Shown in pieces: positions 1 to 9,930 of a DNA stretch of 64,000 nucleotides. How positions within the stretch are numbered: the first letter of the stretch is position 1; the number at the start of each line of letters is the position of its first letter. Source of the DNA: an uncultured Hungatella sp. (GTDB taxonomy: Bacteria > Bacillota > Clostridia > Lachnospirales > Lachnospiraceae). The DNA lies in contig CAMUJH010000006.1 in assembly GCA_947089145.1 (NCBI GenBank), positions 40,684 to 104,683 on the forward strand, in the 5' to 3' direction. A model generated the notes under the pieces. That model was not told where the DNA came from, made no database searches, and saw only the letters and a program-made list of their open reading frames with translations. The translations under genes and the position numbers were made by a program.

Positions 1-2900
1 ACTGCCTCCATGGCGCTTAATTCGTCCTCTGACGTTGTCTGCCTGTCAAGCACAAGAGAGGTTCCCGGGTAGAAATTAGCCTCCGCCAGAACAGCCGGCA
101 TTTTGTCATCCGAGGACGCTATGGTAGTGTTCCATGCCCTATAGACGGCATGAACCGTCTGATTTCCCTTTATGCAGGAGAGATCTTTCTCCTCCCACAC
201 ATAATAATACCCGTCTTTCTGAGGTACCTGGGGAATCATATCCTCTGCCACGCTGCTTCCGTATTCGCAGTATAAAGTCTTTAATACCTGATCTTCCACC
301 TGGAATACCACTGACAGCCTGCCAAATTCCTCCGGCATATTGTCCATAGCCTTAAAGCTTTCATAGGGAAGTCCCTGGGCCTGCCCTTCATAGGTAACGC
401 CGTCCAAAGCGCCTATGTTTTCATCTACATAAAAGTTCCCCTGAATAATGCCCTCTTCGTCGGCATCTCCTGCCACGGTTCCTACCCATTCCCCGTCCGG
501 GTTGGCAAAGGAAACCATGGAAAAATTGTCCAGGATATCAGTTCCCCATCCTGCAATGCCGCCTGCGTAATTATTTCCGTCAATGGTGCACATATTATAG
601 TTGCGCCGGATCACATAGGCGCTGCTTCCCGTAATGCCGCCGGCATAATTGCCGTCCTCAGCCGTAATATCGCCGAAATTCTGGTTCTGGATCAGGGCTC
701 CCAGGTTAGCCTTTCCCACGATTCCGCCGGCATAGTCATTGGTTACGGTTATATGTTCCTGATTTTTGCAGTCCAGCACAATTGCCTTTATATTGCGGGT
801 TACATTTAACGTCCTTTCTTCCTCCGCCTCCAGATCCTGTTCCGGGTCCAGGCTGGTTTCCATGCCGATGATTCCAGCAATGCCCCCTGCCTGGTAATCG
901 GCGGATACCGATCCCTGGTTGGCACATCCGTTTATCATGCCAAGACCCAGCCCCTCGCCTTCCAGGTCAGACACATCCTCAAACAGTTCCCTGTCTTCCT
1001 TTGCCCGATCCACCCCGTCAGAAATAGTATTTCTTATTTGGTCAATCTGATTCTCAATTTCTCTCTTCTGATTCCGTATCTGATCCCTGCTGCTGCGGAT
1101 TCCGTCACTTAATGCGTCCACGCCGCTTGAGAGGGCGTCTACCTGGGCGGTCATCTCCTGATCCATGCTGTGCAGATCACCCCTGGCTTTATCCGTGTTG
1201 ACCCGGACAATGTCAATAAACACATTGGTTTCTACCTGCAGCTGTTCCAAATCGTCCTCAAAATCCTCCATGCCGCCTACGGCATGGGCCGGGGCATTGG
1301 CCGCCAGCCAGCCTATCTCACTCTTCAGCTCTTCCCCGTATTTTGCCAGCAGTTCCAGCTGCTCCAGCCTCTTTTTAAGCCATGCCGCAAAATCCTTGGG
1401 ATCAAAATTATTCAGATCACCTTCATAGCCTTTCTCCATCTCCGCTCTCAGATCCGATATCTGGCGGGCTTTCTGCACCGCTGCCTGATAGTGGTTTTTC
1501 GTAGTCTGATCCACCATGTCCAGATTCATGTGATCCAAAGTATTCTGTATCTCATTAATGGAGCGGTCCGCATCTCTGTCAAAACCGTCACCGCCTTCCC
1601 GGTACACGTCTTTATAGAATCTTCCGATGTCCCGCATCCCTTCCATCTGGGCGTCAATCTGATCCAGATTGCTGGAAGCCGTATCCCCTGCGTTCTCTAT
1701 GATTCCTGACAGGGAATCTCCCATGTCAGACAGCTCTTCCATCTGGTTTTCCAGGCTTCCGAACATATCCTCCTCATAGTCCACGGTTACGTAAGGCTCA
1801 AACTGCCCTACGATTCCGCCGGCATCCTTCCGTCCCTGCACCGCCCCGTGATTCACGCACTGATCTATCAGCCCGCTCTGGCGGCCGGCGATTCCACCTA
1901 TATTGTACCCCATATGAGGATATCCTACGGTTCCGTAATTGCTGCAGCCTCTTATGTATCCCAAAGACAGGCCGGCGATTCCACCTGCGTCATTGACTCT
2001 CTCCACCCGGATGCTCTCTTCCAGCCCTACGCTTCCCGCCGAAAGCTGAGATGACGAATCGCTGGAAACCTCCTGTCCCGTAGCGTTAATATGGCCTTGG
2101 TTGACACAGTCTTCTATGGTTCCCTCATTATATCCGGCAATGCCTCCTGTCTTTAAGTTGCCTGTAAGCTGCGCCTTGCTTTCGCATCCTGTAATGACGC
2201 CTGTCTCTTCATTATGGCCCGCGATCCCGCCTAAAGTGTCCTCAGCCACAATCTGGCCGGTAAAGCTGCAGTTTTCCACGGTTCCACGGTTCGTTCCCGC
2301 AATTCCTCCGATATTGGTTCTGCTTCCCTCAGGCATAAGTTCCCCGTGGACATCCAGATTTCTCACTGTGCCGCCCTGCTGCACAAACCGGAACAGCCCC
2401 AGGTTGGAACCGGCGCCTTTTACACAAAATCCGATTATGCTGTGCCCGTTGCCGTCAAATGTCCCGGCAAACACTGGCACCGGCTGAAAATCCGTTCCCT
2501 GCAGGTTCAAGTCCGCCCCCAGGACAAACCTTTTTCCTTTGGAGTAAGATTCTGCCGTGCAGTTTCTGCTGAAGTTTATAAAATCATCCTCTGTGCTGAT
2601 AGTTATGGTCCCCTCATCTTCTCCCTGGAAAGCCCGGTTTTCCTCTGCCCCTTCGGTTCCGTCCGCCGTCTCTTCCGCGGCTCCGCTCTCCCCGGATTCT
2701 TCCTGGGAAGCCTCCGGTGCAGCCAGAGCCTCCAAGGCCCAAAAGCTTTCCCCTGGCGCCGCCCATGCTCCGGACACTGCCAAAGCCGCCGCCAGGGCTG
2801 CCGCCCTGCCCCTTGTCCCGGCGCCCTTTTTGCTTCCGCCTTTTTTTCCTGGTTCCATATGGGCTGTATCCGATCCCTGTCTTGCGTTTATATTCCTCAT
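1..2900 (-). CDS. GLUG-repeat surface protein with central coiled region (3' end beyond window)
   Basis: An open frame of about 966 codons starts at the ATG at 2900 and is still open at base 1. The ATG lies just after the stop of the upstream exporter, and an AAGGAGG-type ribosome site overlaps that stop, so the two are co-transcribed. The N-terminus is basic and then hydrophobic and Ala-rich, consistent with a signal peptide, followed by an acidic linker. Many GLUG-type units (GGIAG, GGIVG, preceded by N/C-rich turns) occupy about residues 130-360 and 640-830. Between them is a long charged helical stretch (about 370-630) likely to form a coiled coil. After the second GLUG block an InlB B-repeat-like segment ends in AVY. 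GLUG repeats occur in secreted and surface proteins. The substrate or partner is unknown; being cargo or partner of the adjacent exporter is inference. Confidence 0.8.
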   Translation of the reverse strand, partial: MRNINARQGSDTAHMEPGKKGGSKKGAGTRGRAAALAAALAVSGAWAAPGESFWALEALAAPEASQEESGESGAAEETADGTEGAEENRAFQGEDEGTITISTEDDFINFSRNCTAESYSKGKRFVLGADLNLQGTDFQPVPVFAGTFDGNGHSIIGFCVKGAGSNLGLFRFVQQGGTVRNLDVHGELMPEGSRTNIGGIAGTNRGTVENCSFTGQIVAEDTLGGIAGHNEETGVITGCESKAQLTGNLKTGGIAGYNEGTIEDCVNQGHINATGQEVSSDSSSQLSAGSVGLEESIRVERVNDAGGIAGLSLGYIRGCSNYGTVGYPHMGYNIGGIAGRQSGLIDQCVNHGAVQGRKDAGGIVGQFEPYVTVDYEEDMFGSLENQMEELSDMGDSLSGIIENAGDTASSNLDQIDAQMEGMRDIGRFYKDVYREGGDGFDRDADRSINEIQNTLDHMNLDMVDQTTKNHYQAAVQKARQISDLRAEMEKGYEGDLNNFDPKDFAAWLKKRLEQLELLAKYGEELKSEIGWLAANAPAHAVGGMEDFEDDLEQLQVETNVFIDIVRVNTDKARGDLHSMDQEMTAQVDALSSGVDALSDGIRSSRDQIRNQKREIENQIDQIRNTISDGVDRAKEDRELFEDVSDLEGEGLGLGMINGCANQGSVSADYQAGGIAGIIGMETSLDPEQDLEAEEERTLNVTRNIKAIVLDCKNQEHITVTNDYAGGIVGKANLGALIQNQNFGDITAEDGNYAGGITGSSAYVIRRNYNMCTIDGNNYAGGIAGWGTDILDNFSMVSFANPDGEWVGTVAGDADEEGIIQGNFYVDENIGALDGVTYEGQAQGLPYESFKAMDNMPEEFGRLSVVFQVEDQVLKTLYCEYGSSVAEDMIPQVPQKDGYYYVWEEKDLSCIKGNQTVHAVYRAWNTTIASSDDKMPAVLAEANFYPGTSLVLDRQTTSEDELSAMEA

Positions 2901-2903
2901 ATC

Positions 2904-5234
2904 CTACTCCTCCTTCTCCTGTCCCAGCTTTATAGCCCTTGTAAGCTCTGTTTTGTCAATCAGCTTATCGCCCACAAGCAGAAGCTGCGGCAGTACTGTC
3001 ATAACCAGAATAATGGAAATCAGAGTTCCCCGTCCCAGAACCTTTCCCAGGGAGGCAATCACCGCATTATTGGTCAAATACCCGATTACGAATCCTGCGC
3101 TGGTCAAAATGGTTCCCGACGTAATGATTGTAGGGAATGACTGGTTCAAAGACTCCACCACGGCTGCCTTTTTGTCCGGCATCTTCTTGCGCAGATCCAG
3201 ATACCGGCTGGTTATAACAATGGCATAGTCAATGGTTGCCCCCATCTGAATGGAGCTGACCACCAGATAGCTTAAGAAATACATGGTGCTCTGGGTCAGG
3301 TACGGCATGGAGAAATTTATCCAGATGCTTCCCTGGATAGTCAGGACCAGAAGGAAAGGCAGGCCTGCCGACTGGAAGGTAAACAAAAGGATAATGCCCA
3401 CGAATAAAGCCGTAAGCACGCTGATGATCACATTGTCCCTCTCAAAGGAGGTGCTTAAGTCATAATTGCTGGTTGCATCCCCAACCACGTAAACCTCATC
3501 ATAATATTCCAGGGCAATGTCCCGTATCCGGTCAATGGTAGCAAAAGTTTCCGCCCCCTCAACGGCTCCCCGCAGGGTGAACACCAGCCTGTCATACTCT
3601 TCGCCTTCCAGCTGCACCCTGGCATCGCACACCGCCTTGTGCAGATCGTCAATCTCATCTGACATTTCCTCGTCAAATTCGATTCCGCCTTTCTCCTTCT
3701 GCTGATAGATAAAGTCAATCATGTCAATGATAGAAACCCGGTAATCATCCAGATTCTTCATAAAAGCGCTGTACTGCTCTCTGTCAAAGGCATAAAACTG
3801 GTACAAAACCCTTACCAGATCCAGATCCACTCCCGCCACCTCGGAAAAGTCTCTGGGGCCCAGCTTATCCACCAGTATATATTTCCCGTCATCCGTCACT
3901 TCCACGTTGGCCAGGCCCAGGGCCGTATCCACCTCGTCCATGGCTTCCAGGCGCTTTAAGATCCGCCCCTCTTTTTCGTAGTCCCCTTTGGGTATCACCA
4001 CGGCCATGGTATTGGTTACCTCAAAAGTCTCCTGAATCCGCTCTTTTGAAGCCAGAAACTCGTTTTTCTTGCTGGACTCAATGGAATTAATATCATATAT
4101 GTAAGGGCATTTCCCCGAATAAATGCTGGCTCCCGCCACGATTGCCAGAAAAACGGGAATCCCGATAAACCTTAGCTTCACTACGATTTTGCCCCAGAAA
4201 TTAATGGTAGGCACAAAATTCTGGTGCACGGTTTTGTCAATGGCTTTTGCAAACATGACAATAAGGGCCGGCATTAGGAGGAACACGGTCAAAAGGCTTA
4301 TGATAATGGCCTTTGTCAGCACGCTTCCCAGATCCATGCCAATGCCAAACTGCATAAACATCAGTGCCACCATGCCGGACACCGTAGTAAGGCTGCTGGA
4401 GGAGATCTCGGGAATGGCCTTGCTCAAAGCCACAATAATGGCCTCTATCGTATCCTTGTCCTCATGTTCCTCCATAAAGCGGTGGAACAAAATAATGGCA
4501 TAATCAATGGCCAGAGCCAGCTGCAGAACCGCCCCTACGGCATTGGTCACAAAGGAAATCTCCCCGAACCAGTAATTGGTTCCCATGTTGATCAGGGCCG
4601 CCACGCCAAAGACTGATAAAAAGATGACGATCTCCATATACGTCTTGGAGGTAAACAATAGCACCACCAGAATAATAAGGACCACTATCACCACGATAAC
4701 TTTCATGTCCGCCTTCAGGGAAGCCGCATCATCCTTATCCACCGTGGTGTACACATAAGATGGATACCCGTCCAGAATCTGGCGGGCCTGGGCTATGGCC
4801 TCCTGGGACAGCTGGGTATCCTCTTCCTCCTCGAACGTCAGCGTATAAAGCGCGCTGGCGTCTCTGTAGTAATCCCCAATCTCGTCGCCGTCATAGGCAT
4901 CATCTTCCTCGTCATAAAAAGACACCGCCGAAATCCCTTTCACCTCCCCGATCTCCCTGGCCAGGGCCAGGGCCTTATCATACGTAATATTGCTTACCAG
5001 GATTTTCGCAGACCCGAACGTCGTAAACTCCTCATTCATAATGTCAAGGCCCTGCCTGGTTTCCGTGCTTTCCGGAAGGTATTCCGTCAGGTCATTTACA
5101 ACCCCTACTTTGGGAATGCATATGATGCTGTAAATGCACGCCAGGATAAACAGGGCGATAAACGCCTTTCTCTTATTCACGATAAACCTTGCCAGTTTCA
5201 TCATGAAACTCTCAGAAGTCTTCTTCTCTCCCAT
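2904..5234 (-). CDS. RND/MMPL-family exporter
   Basis: Membrane protein of about 776 residues with the duplicated RND/MMPL layout: one N-terminal membrane helix, a large extracytoplasmic loop, a five-to-six-helix block with the sequence AIDYAIILFHRF, then a second loop and a second block with ATIDYAIVITSRY. These paired D-Y-A segments are the usual proton-relay region of Gram-positive MMPL/RND proteins. The frame is open from 5381, but the first 49 codons are polar and have no ribosome site. The ATG at 5234 (MGEKKTSESF) follows GGAAAGG/AAGGG and sits just before the first helix, so it is preferred. The GLUG-repeat gene follows after 3 bases. A TetR-type regulator is divergent upstream. The substrate cannot be read from the sequence. 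Confidence 0.85.
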   Translation of the reverse strand: MGEKKTSESFMMKLARFIVNKRKAFIALFILACIYSIICIPKVGVVNDLTEYLPESTETRQGLDIMNEEFTTFGSAKILVSNITYDKALALAREIGEVKGISAVSFYDEEDDAYDGDEIGDYYRDASALYTLTFEEEEDTQLSQEAIAQARQILDGYPSYVYTTVDKDDAASLKADMKVIVVIVVLIILVVLLFTSKTYMEIVIFLSVFGVAALINMGTNYWFGEISFVTNAVGAVLQLALAIDYAIILFHRFMEEHEDKDTIEAIIVALSKAIPEISSSSLTTVSGMVALMFMQFGIGMDLGSVLTKAIIISLLTVFLLMPALIVMFAKAIDKTVHQNFVPTINFWGKIVVKLRFIGIPVFLAIVAGASIYSGKCPYIYDINSIESSKKNEFLASKERIQETFEVTNTMAVVIPKGDYEKEGRILKRLEAMDEVDTALGLANVEVTDDGKYILVDKLGPRDFSEVAGVDLDLVRVLYQFYAFDREQYSAFMKNLDDYRVSIIDMIDFIYQQKEKGGIEFDEEMSDEIDDLHKAVCDARVQLEGEEYDRLVFTLRGAVEGAETFATIDRIRDIALEYYDEVYVVGDATSNYDLSTSFERDNVIISVLTALFVGIILLFTFQSAGLPFLLVLTIQGSIWINFSMPYLTQSTMYFLSYLVVSSIQMGATIDYAIVITSRYLDLRKKMPDKKAAVVESLNQSFPTIITSGTILTSAGFVIGYLTNNAVIASLGKVLGRGTLISIILVMTVLPQLLLVGDKLIDKTELTRAIKLGQEKEE

Positions 5235-5416
5235 TTTTCCCTTATCCTTTCCTCTTGATTTTCTTTGTCCATGCCCCTTCCCGGATCTGTTACGGTTCCC
5301 CGGCTCGCTGCCATTACGTCCATCCTCCATGCCGGACAGCGATGTGTCTGCGTGGGAAGTGAACAGCACCCCGGACCACATCGAACCGGCTGCGGCATAA
5401 ACAACAATCTTGCCAT

Positions 5417-5445
5417 ATTATGTACAATTGTGGTAAAATATTCAA
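5417..5445 (-). promoter_or_regulatory. Promoter of exporter operon with embedded palindromic operator
   Basis: On the minus strand TTGAAT (5445-5440) and CATAAT (5422-5417) are 17 bases apart, a good sigma-A spacing. The spacer contains the perfect palindrome ACAATTGT (5424-5431), where a repressor would block RNA polymerase. The divergent TetR regulator is the obvious candidate, by inference from position. Confidence 0.55.
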
Positions 5446-5528
5446 GCATCACTTTCCCTTAATCCGTCCTAAATGAGACATTTTTATTAAAATTGTCCAT
5501 TATTATACAAATAAGGAGATTTCATTTA

Positions 5529-6104
5529 ATGGTTCCCAGCGAAAAAAAAGAAAAAATATCCACCCGCCGCACCTACCTGCTTCTCAGCCAGGCTTTATTC
5601 TCTCTTTTGGAAGACAATCTCTTTGAAAAAATTACCTTAACCCAGTTATGCGACCATTCCATGGTTCCCCGATCCACCTTCTACCGGTATTTTGAGGATA
5701 AATATGATTTGCTGTACTACTGCCTCCAGACATTTTTCGATACTGCCCGCCTGGACAAAGACATTATGTACCTGAAAGACGGCAAGGGCCGGTCTTTCGT
5801 CGCCAAGCTCATTGCGGTCATGGATAAAAACAAAGCCTCTTTCCGGAAAATCTGTCAGACCAACAAAAACGGGATCTTTATGGATATTCTCCGCAACTAC
5901 CTGCTGCAGATTCTGGAACAGACCGTAGCCCAGCTGGAAGCCGAAGGTTCCAAATTAAAAATCAGCCGGCCGGTATTTTTGTACCTGCTGGCTGATCTCT
6001 ATATCAGTATGGCTAAATGTTATCTGGAGTCTGAGACTGACTGTTCCCCGGAAACCTTTTCAAACGACATATGCCTGTTTGCCGCAAGGGATTTTTTCTC
6101 CTGA
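5529..6104 (+). CDS. TetR/AcrR-family transcriptional regulator
   Basis: A 191-residue protein. Residues about 10-60 match the TetR N-terminal helix-turn-helix, including the recognition helix segment PRSTFYRYFEDKYDLL. The all-helical C-terminal part (TetR_C-like) would bind ligand and dimerise. An earlier TTG at 5493 lacks a ribosome site. The ATG at 5529 is preceded by AAGGAG at 5513-5518 and is chosen. It is divergent from the RND exporter, whose promoter contains an ACAATTGT palindrome, so local repression of the exporter operon is likely. The inducing ligand is unknown. Confidence 0.88.
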   Translation: MVPSEKKEKISTRRTYLLLSQALFSLLEDNLFEKITLTQLCDHSMVPRSTFYRYFEDKYDLLYYCLQTFFDTARLDKDIMYLKDGKGRSFVAKLIAVMDKNKASFRKICQTNKNGIFMDILRNYLLQILEQTVAQLEAEGSKLKISRPVFLYLLADLYISMAKCYLESETDCSPETFSNDICLFAARDFFS

Positions 6105-6115
6105 CCGGCAAAGGC

Positions 6116-8869
6116 TTATGCCAGCACCTCATTGAGCGTATCAAAAAGGTATTCCACATTAATGGGCTTGGCTATGTGCCCATTCATTCCGCACCTTAAG
6201 GCCTCCTGCCTGTCTTCCTCAAAAGCATTAGCTGTCATGGCAAAAATCGGTATGGAGGCAAGCTTTTCATCGCACAGCCGGCGGATGGTCCTGGCTGCCT
6301 CATATCCGTCCATGACCGGCATCTGCACATCCATCAGTATCAGCTTATAATATTCCGGCCCCGCTTTTTTAAGCATATCCACAGCAATCTGCCCGTTGCC
6401 GGCAACGTCGATCAGGAACCCGGCTTCCTCTAAAATCGCTACCGCAATCTCCTGGTTCAGCTCATTATCCTCCGCCAGAAGTATCCTGCACCCATGAGGC
6501 CCGTCAAATCCCTGGCTGCTGTTTTCACTGTCCGACTTTGCCGCATCCCCATCCTTCCCGTCCTGACATAAGCCGAAGGTGAAGGAAACCAGAACTTCTG
6601 TCCCCTGTCCCTTCCTGCTTTTCACCTCAATCACTCCGTTCATCATATCCACAATATTTTTCGTTATGGCCATCCCCAGGCCGGTTCCCGCAATTCCGCT
6701 TAAGGTAGTGGTCTTTTCTCTCTCAAAAGGCTCAAAAATCCGCTCCACAAACTCCTGGCTCATGCCGATTCCCGTATCCCTGATGCAGAACTCGTACACT
6801 CCGCTGCCTGCGGAGGCTCCCGGCATCTCTGTCACCGTCATGGCAACCTCCCCGCCGTCCTCGGTGTACTTAATGGCATTGCCCAAAAGGTTTAAAAGAA
6901 CCTGATTCAGGCGCAGGCTGTCGCAGCAGACCTTGTCGTGGATAATATGTTCCATCTCCACATCCAGTTTCAGGTTTTTTCCGGAGGCGTCCGGCTGCAC
7001 AAGATTTTCCAGTCCTTGAACGATCTTGGCTATGCTGCAGGGTTTTTCATCCAGCTGCATTTTGCCGCTTTCGATCCGGCTCATATCCAGGACATCATTG
7101 ATCAGGTTCAGAAGATGATTCCCTGAGGTCATGATCTTTTTCAGATAATCCTTCACCTGCTCCTTGTTGTCAATGTGGGACACAGCCAAGGATGTAAAGC
7201 CTACAATGGCATTCATGGGCGTGCGGATGTCATGTGACATATTGGACAGGAAAGCGCTTTTGGCCCTGCTTGCCCTTTTCGCCTGCAAAAGCGCATCCTC
7301 CAGCAAGGCATTCTTTTTCATCTCCCGGCGGATCTCCTCGTCCACGCTGCGGAACCCCAGAACAATTCCGTAGCTTTTATCCTGAAGCCCTACAGATACC
7401 GCCTTCACCTGGAAATATGTAATCTCGTCATCAATAAACGCACGGTAATTTGCATAATCCAGCTGTTTTTCTGCAGCTTCCTGCCGAAACCTCTTTATAG
7501 AAAAGAACTGCCGCAGCGCCTCCTTATCTTCCTCATAAACGCACTGATCGATATATGCAGCCGCGCTTTCCTCCAGGGAGATCTCTCCTTTAAATACAAT
7601 GCCGAACATGCGCTCCGCCTGCTCATCCTCTCTAAGCACTTGCCCCGTCCCTGTGTCCAGATTAAAAAAGCACACCAGGCTATAATCCGTACTCAATGCC
7701 TGTATCATCTCGGCGTGGTATTTTTCTCTCTGCTTTTCCTGCATCTTCTGGGCCGTACAGTCTAAAAGAAAACGCTGGTACACAAGTTCCCCGTTTTCCT
7801 CCAAAAGCTTCACATTGCCCATGATGTACAGCATATCCCCGTCCTTGTGCTGCACCCGGTACTCCACGCTTACGCTGTCTCCCGCCCTCTTAAGCCCCTG
7901 GATGGCCTGGCGCAGTTTTGGCTTGTCTTTCTCCAGAACCGATGCCGCCACCATGTCAAATCCCTTGTCCACCATCTCTTCCAGGCTTTCGTACCCCAAA
8001 ATCTCCAGCGCTGCCCGGTTGATGCTGTAAACACGCTTTCCGTCCAGAGAATGACGCATGACCCCGCAGTCTATGGTAGTAAAAATCGTCTCCAGAGTCT
8101 GGTTTTTATTAATAATCTCCTGCTCATACGCCCGCTCCTGGGTAATGTCTATGGCAACTCCCATGGTTCCCATAACGCTTCCGTCAAGGTCATACAGAGG
8201 CGATTTGTAAATGGTCAGAAGCTTCTCCCCGTCTCCCGTTTTGATTGTCTCTTCCGAGATACAGGTTTTCCCTAACGCCATGACTTCCATCTCAGACGCT
8301 ATGCAGGCAGGATCATCCTCCTCAACATCCCAGATGTAGGCATGCCTCTGCCCTTGGGCCTGCTCTTTCGTCTTGTTGACCGCCTTGCAGAAACTGTCGT
8401 TTACCTTTTCGTGGACCCCGTCTTTATCTTTATACCAGATTAATTCCGGCACATTGTTAATGGTTGTCTCCAGAAAATGGCTGGTTTCCCAGAAGTCCCT
8501 GGCCATCTTATACTTCTCCTGCCATTTCAAAAAGCGGAAAGCCATTTCCTCCCTCTGCATAGGCATAATCCACAAGTCCTCGATATAAGGCAGCTTCTCT
8601 TTTAAAAGGGAAAACTGGCTCTGTTCTGCCAGAACGATCAGCTGCGTCTTTTCGCTTTTTTTCTCTGTCAATACCCTTAAAGTCTTCGTTACATCCCTGC
8701 CCTGCAGATTAGCCACAACCACATCCGCCGCTGCCGCCTCCTCTGTCCGGGGTTCTTCCCTCTCCTGAAATCCGTAAGTAAAGTTCCCCGAGGGCGTCAT
8801 TTTCTTCAATTCTTCAAATTCCCTGCATGGATGTCCTGTTAAGTAAAAATGAACATGGCAATGGTACAT
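6116..8869 (-). CDS. Hybrid sensor histidine kinase (multi-PAS, HisKA, HATPase, receiver)
   Basis: A 917-residue soluble hybrid kinase. Residues 1-125 resemble a degenerate receiver-like fold. Three PAS-like segments follow (about 130-245, 255-370, 390-510). The HisKA helix has SHDIRTPMNAI with the phospho-acceptor His near 547. HATPase boxes are NLLGNAIKYTEDGG, DTGIGM and GTGLGMAI. A C-terminal receiver has the acidic pair AEDN and the phospho-acceptor Asp near 846 in LMDVQMPVMDGYEA. No membrane helices are evident, so the signal is probably cytoplasmic. The start has a strong GAGGAGG ribosome site. There is no separate response regulator beside it; output presumably passes through a phosphotransfer protein or the fused receiver. 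It converges on the tetR gene 11 bases away. Confidence 0.93.
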   Translation of the reverse strand: MYHCHVHFYLTGHPCREFEELKKMTPSGNFTYGFQEREEPRTEEAAAADVVVANLQGRDVTKTLRVLTEKKSEKTQLIVLAEQSQFSLLKEKLPYIEDLWIMPMQREEMAFRFLKWQEKYKMARDFWETSHFLETTINNVPELIWYKDKDGVHEKVNDSFCKAVNKTKEQAQGQRHAYIWDVEEDDPACIASEMEVMALGKTCISEETIKTGDGEKLLTIYKSPLYDLDGSVMGTMGVAIDITQERAYEQEIINKNQTLETIFTTIDCGVMRHSLDGKRVYSINRAALEILGYESLEEMVDKGFDMVAASVLEKDKPKLRQAIQGLKRAGDSVSVEYRVQHKDGDMLYIMGNVKLLEENGELVYQRFLLDCTAQKMQEKQREKYHAEMIQALSTDYSLVCFFNLDTGTGQVLREDEQAERMFGIVFKGEISLEESAAAYIDQCVYEEDKEALRQFFSIKRFRQEAAEKQLDYANYRAFIDDEITYFQVKAVSVGLQDKSYGIVLGFRSVDEEIRREMKKNALLEDALLQAKRASRAKSAFLSNMSHDIRTPMNAIVGFTSLAVSHIDNKEQVKDYLKKIMTSGNHLLNLINDVLDMSRIESGKMQLDEKPCSIAKIVQGLENLVQPDASGKNLKLDVEMEHIIHDKVCCDSLRLNQVLLNLLGNAIKYTEDGGEVAMTVTEMPGASAGSGVYEFCIRDTGIGMSQEFVERIFEPFEREKTTTLSGIAGTGLGMAITKNIVDMMNGVIEVKSRKGQGTEVLVSFTFGLCQDGKDGDAAKSDSENSSQGFDGPHGCRILLAEDNELNQEIAVAILEEAGFLIDVAGNGQIAVDMLKKAGPEYYKLILMDVQMPVMDGYEAARTIRRLCDEKLASIPIFAMTANAFEEDRQEALRCGMNGHIAKPINVEYLFDTLNEVLA

Positions 8870-8984
8870 ATCCCATCTCCTCCTCGGCCTTTGCCGGCTG
8901 CTGCCGCATATTCATACGGGCGTTGCGGTAACCCCTCCAGGCCCGTCTGAACTGCTGCGGCATCATTCTCTCGATTCATCCTGT

Positions 8985-9929
8985 CTATTTTAAAAATCCG
9001 TTGACAATCTGGGCTTCCGCCTCTTCCTCTGTCAGCCCCAGAGTCATCAGCTTGATGATCTGCTCCCCGGCAATCTTCCCAATAGCTGCCTCGTGAATCA
9101 GGGCCGCCTCCGTATTGTTGGCTGTGATCTTGGGGACAGCGCTGATTTTTGCGTTGTCCATAATAATCGCATCGCACTCGGAATGCCCTGCGCATTTGGC
9201 ATTGCCGTTAATTTCCGCATTAAAAATCTGGATAGAATCCTCCTTAGCCACGGATCTGGATATGACATTTGCACTGGAGTCCTGGCCGTTTAAATTAACC
9301 ACAAAACTGCTTTCGGCAAACTGGGTTCCATGGGTCAGAAGCCGCTCGCGGATAATCAGTTTAGCCCCTGCCGCCAAATCCGCCCTGGTGGAACGCCGGG
9401 TAGAGTCCACCCCCTTGATCTGCACCATCTCCATCTCCATATAGCTTCCCTCTTCCATGGTTACCTCGGTTCCTGGATTCATGATCCGTTTGCCCTTTCC
9501 GTCGCCGGAGCCATAGTGCTTTTCCACATATTTAACTTTGGAGTTCTTCCCCACAAAAAACCTGTGAACGCCGTCATGCTTGGAATCCTGGTCGCCGCCG
9601 TTGTGGATGCCGCACCCGGCTATAATAACCACGTCCGCATGATCCCCGATATAAAAATCGTTGTACACCATCTCGGTCAGCCCGCTTTGGCTGAGAACTA
9701 CAGGAATATGGACGCTTTCATTTTTCGTCCCTGGTTTGATATGAATATCAATTCCCATGCCGTCGTCCTTGGAAACAATCTCAATGTTGGCGGAAACCGC
9801 CCTGGCCGCCATCTGGCCGTTGGTACGGATATTGTAAGCCCCGGCAGGAACCTGATGAAGCCCGGCCACCTCTTCCAGCAGCCGCATCTGGATGGAATCA
9901 ATATTAGAAAAATTTACGGAACCAGCCAT
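8985..9929 (-). CDS. sufB: SufB/SufD-family Fe-S cluster assembly scaffold
   Basis: A 314-residue SufB/SufD-fold protein, clearly shorter than the 400-480 residues of proteobacterial SufB. The conserved beta-helix core is seen in GCGIHNGGDQDSKHDG and in SECDAIIMDNAKISAVP, which carries the conserved Cys, followed by ALIHEAAIGKI with the conserved His/Glu. It starts one base after the sufC stop with the ribosome site inside the end of sufC. With only a SufC ATPase beside it and no sufS, sufU or second SufB/D gene, it resembles the two-gene minimal SUF system of anaerobes. It would form an SufB-SufC complex that builds or transfers Fe-S clusters in the cytoplasm. Confidence 0.88.
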   Translation of the reverse strand: MAGSVNFSNIDSIQMRLLEEVAGLHQVPAGAYNIRTNGQMAARAVSANIEIVSKDDGMGIDIHIKPGTKNESVHIPVVLSQSGLTEMVYNDFYIGDHADVVIIAGCGIHNGGDQDSKHDGVHRFFVGKNSKVKYVEKHYGSGDGKGKRIMNPGTEVTMEEGSYMEMEMVQIKGVDSTRRSTRADLAAGAKLIIRERLLTHGTQFAESSFVVNLNGQDSSANVISRSVAKEDSIQIFNAEINGNAKCAGHSECDAIIMDNAKISAVPKITANNTEAALIHEAAIGKIAGEQIIKLMTLGLTEEEAEAQIVNGFLK

Positions 9930-9930
9930 G

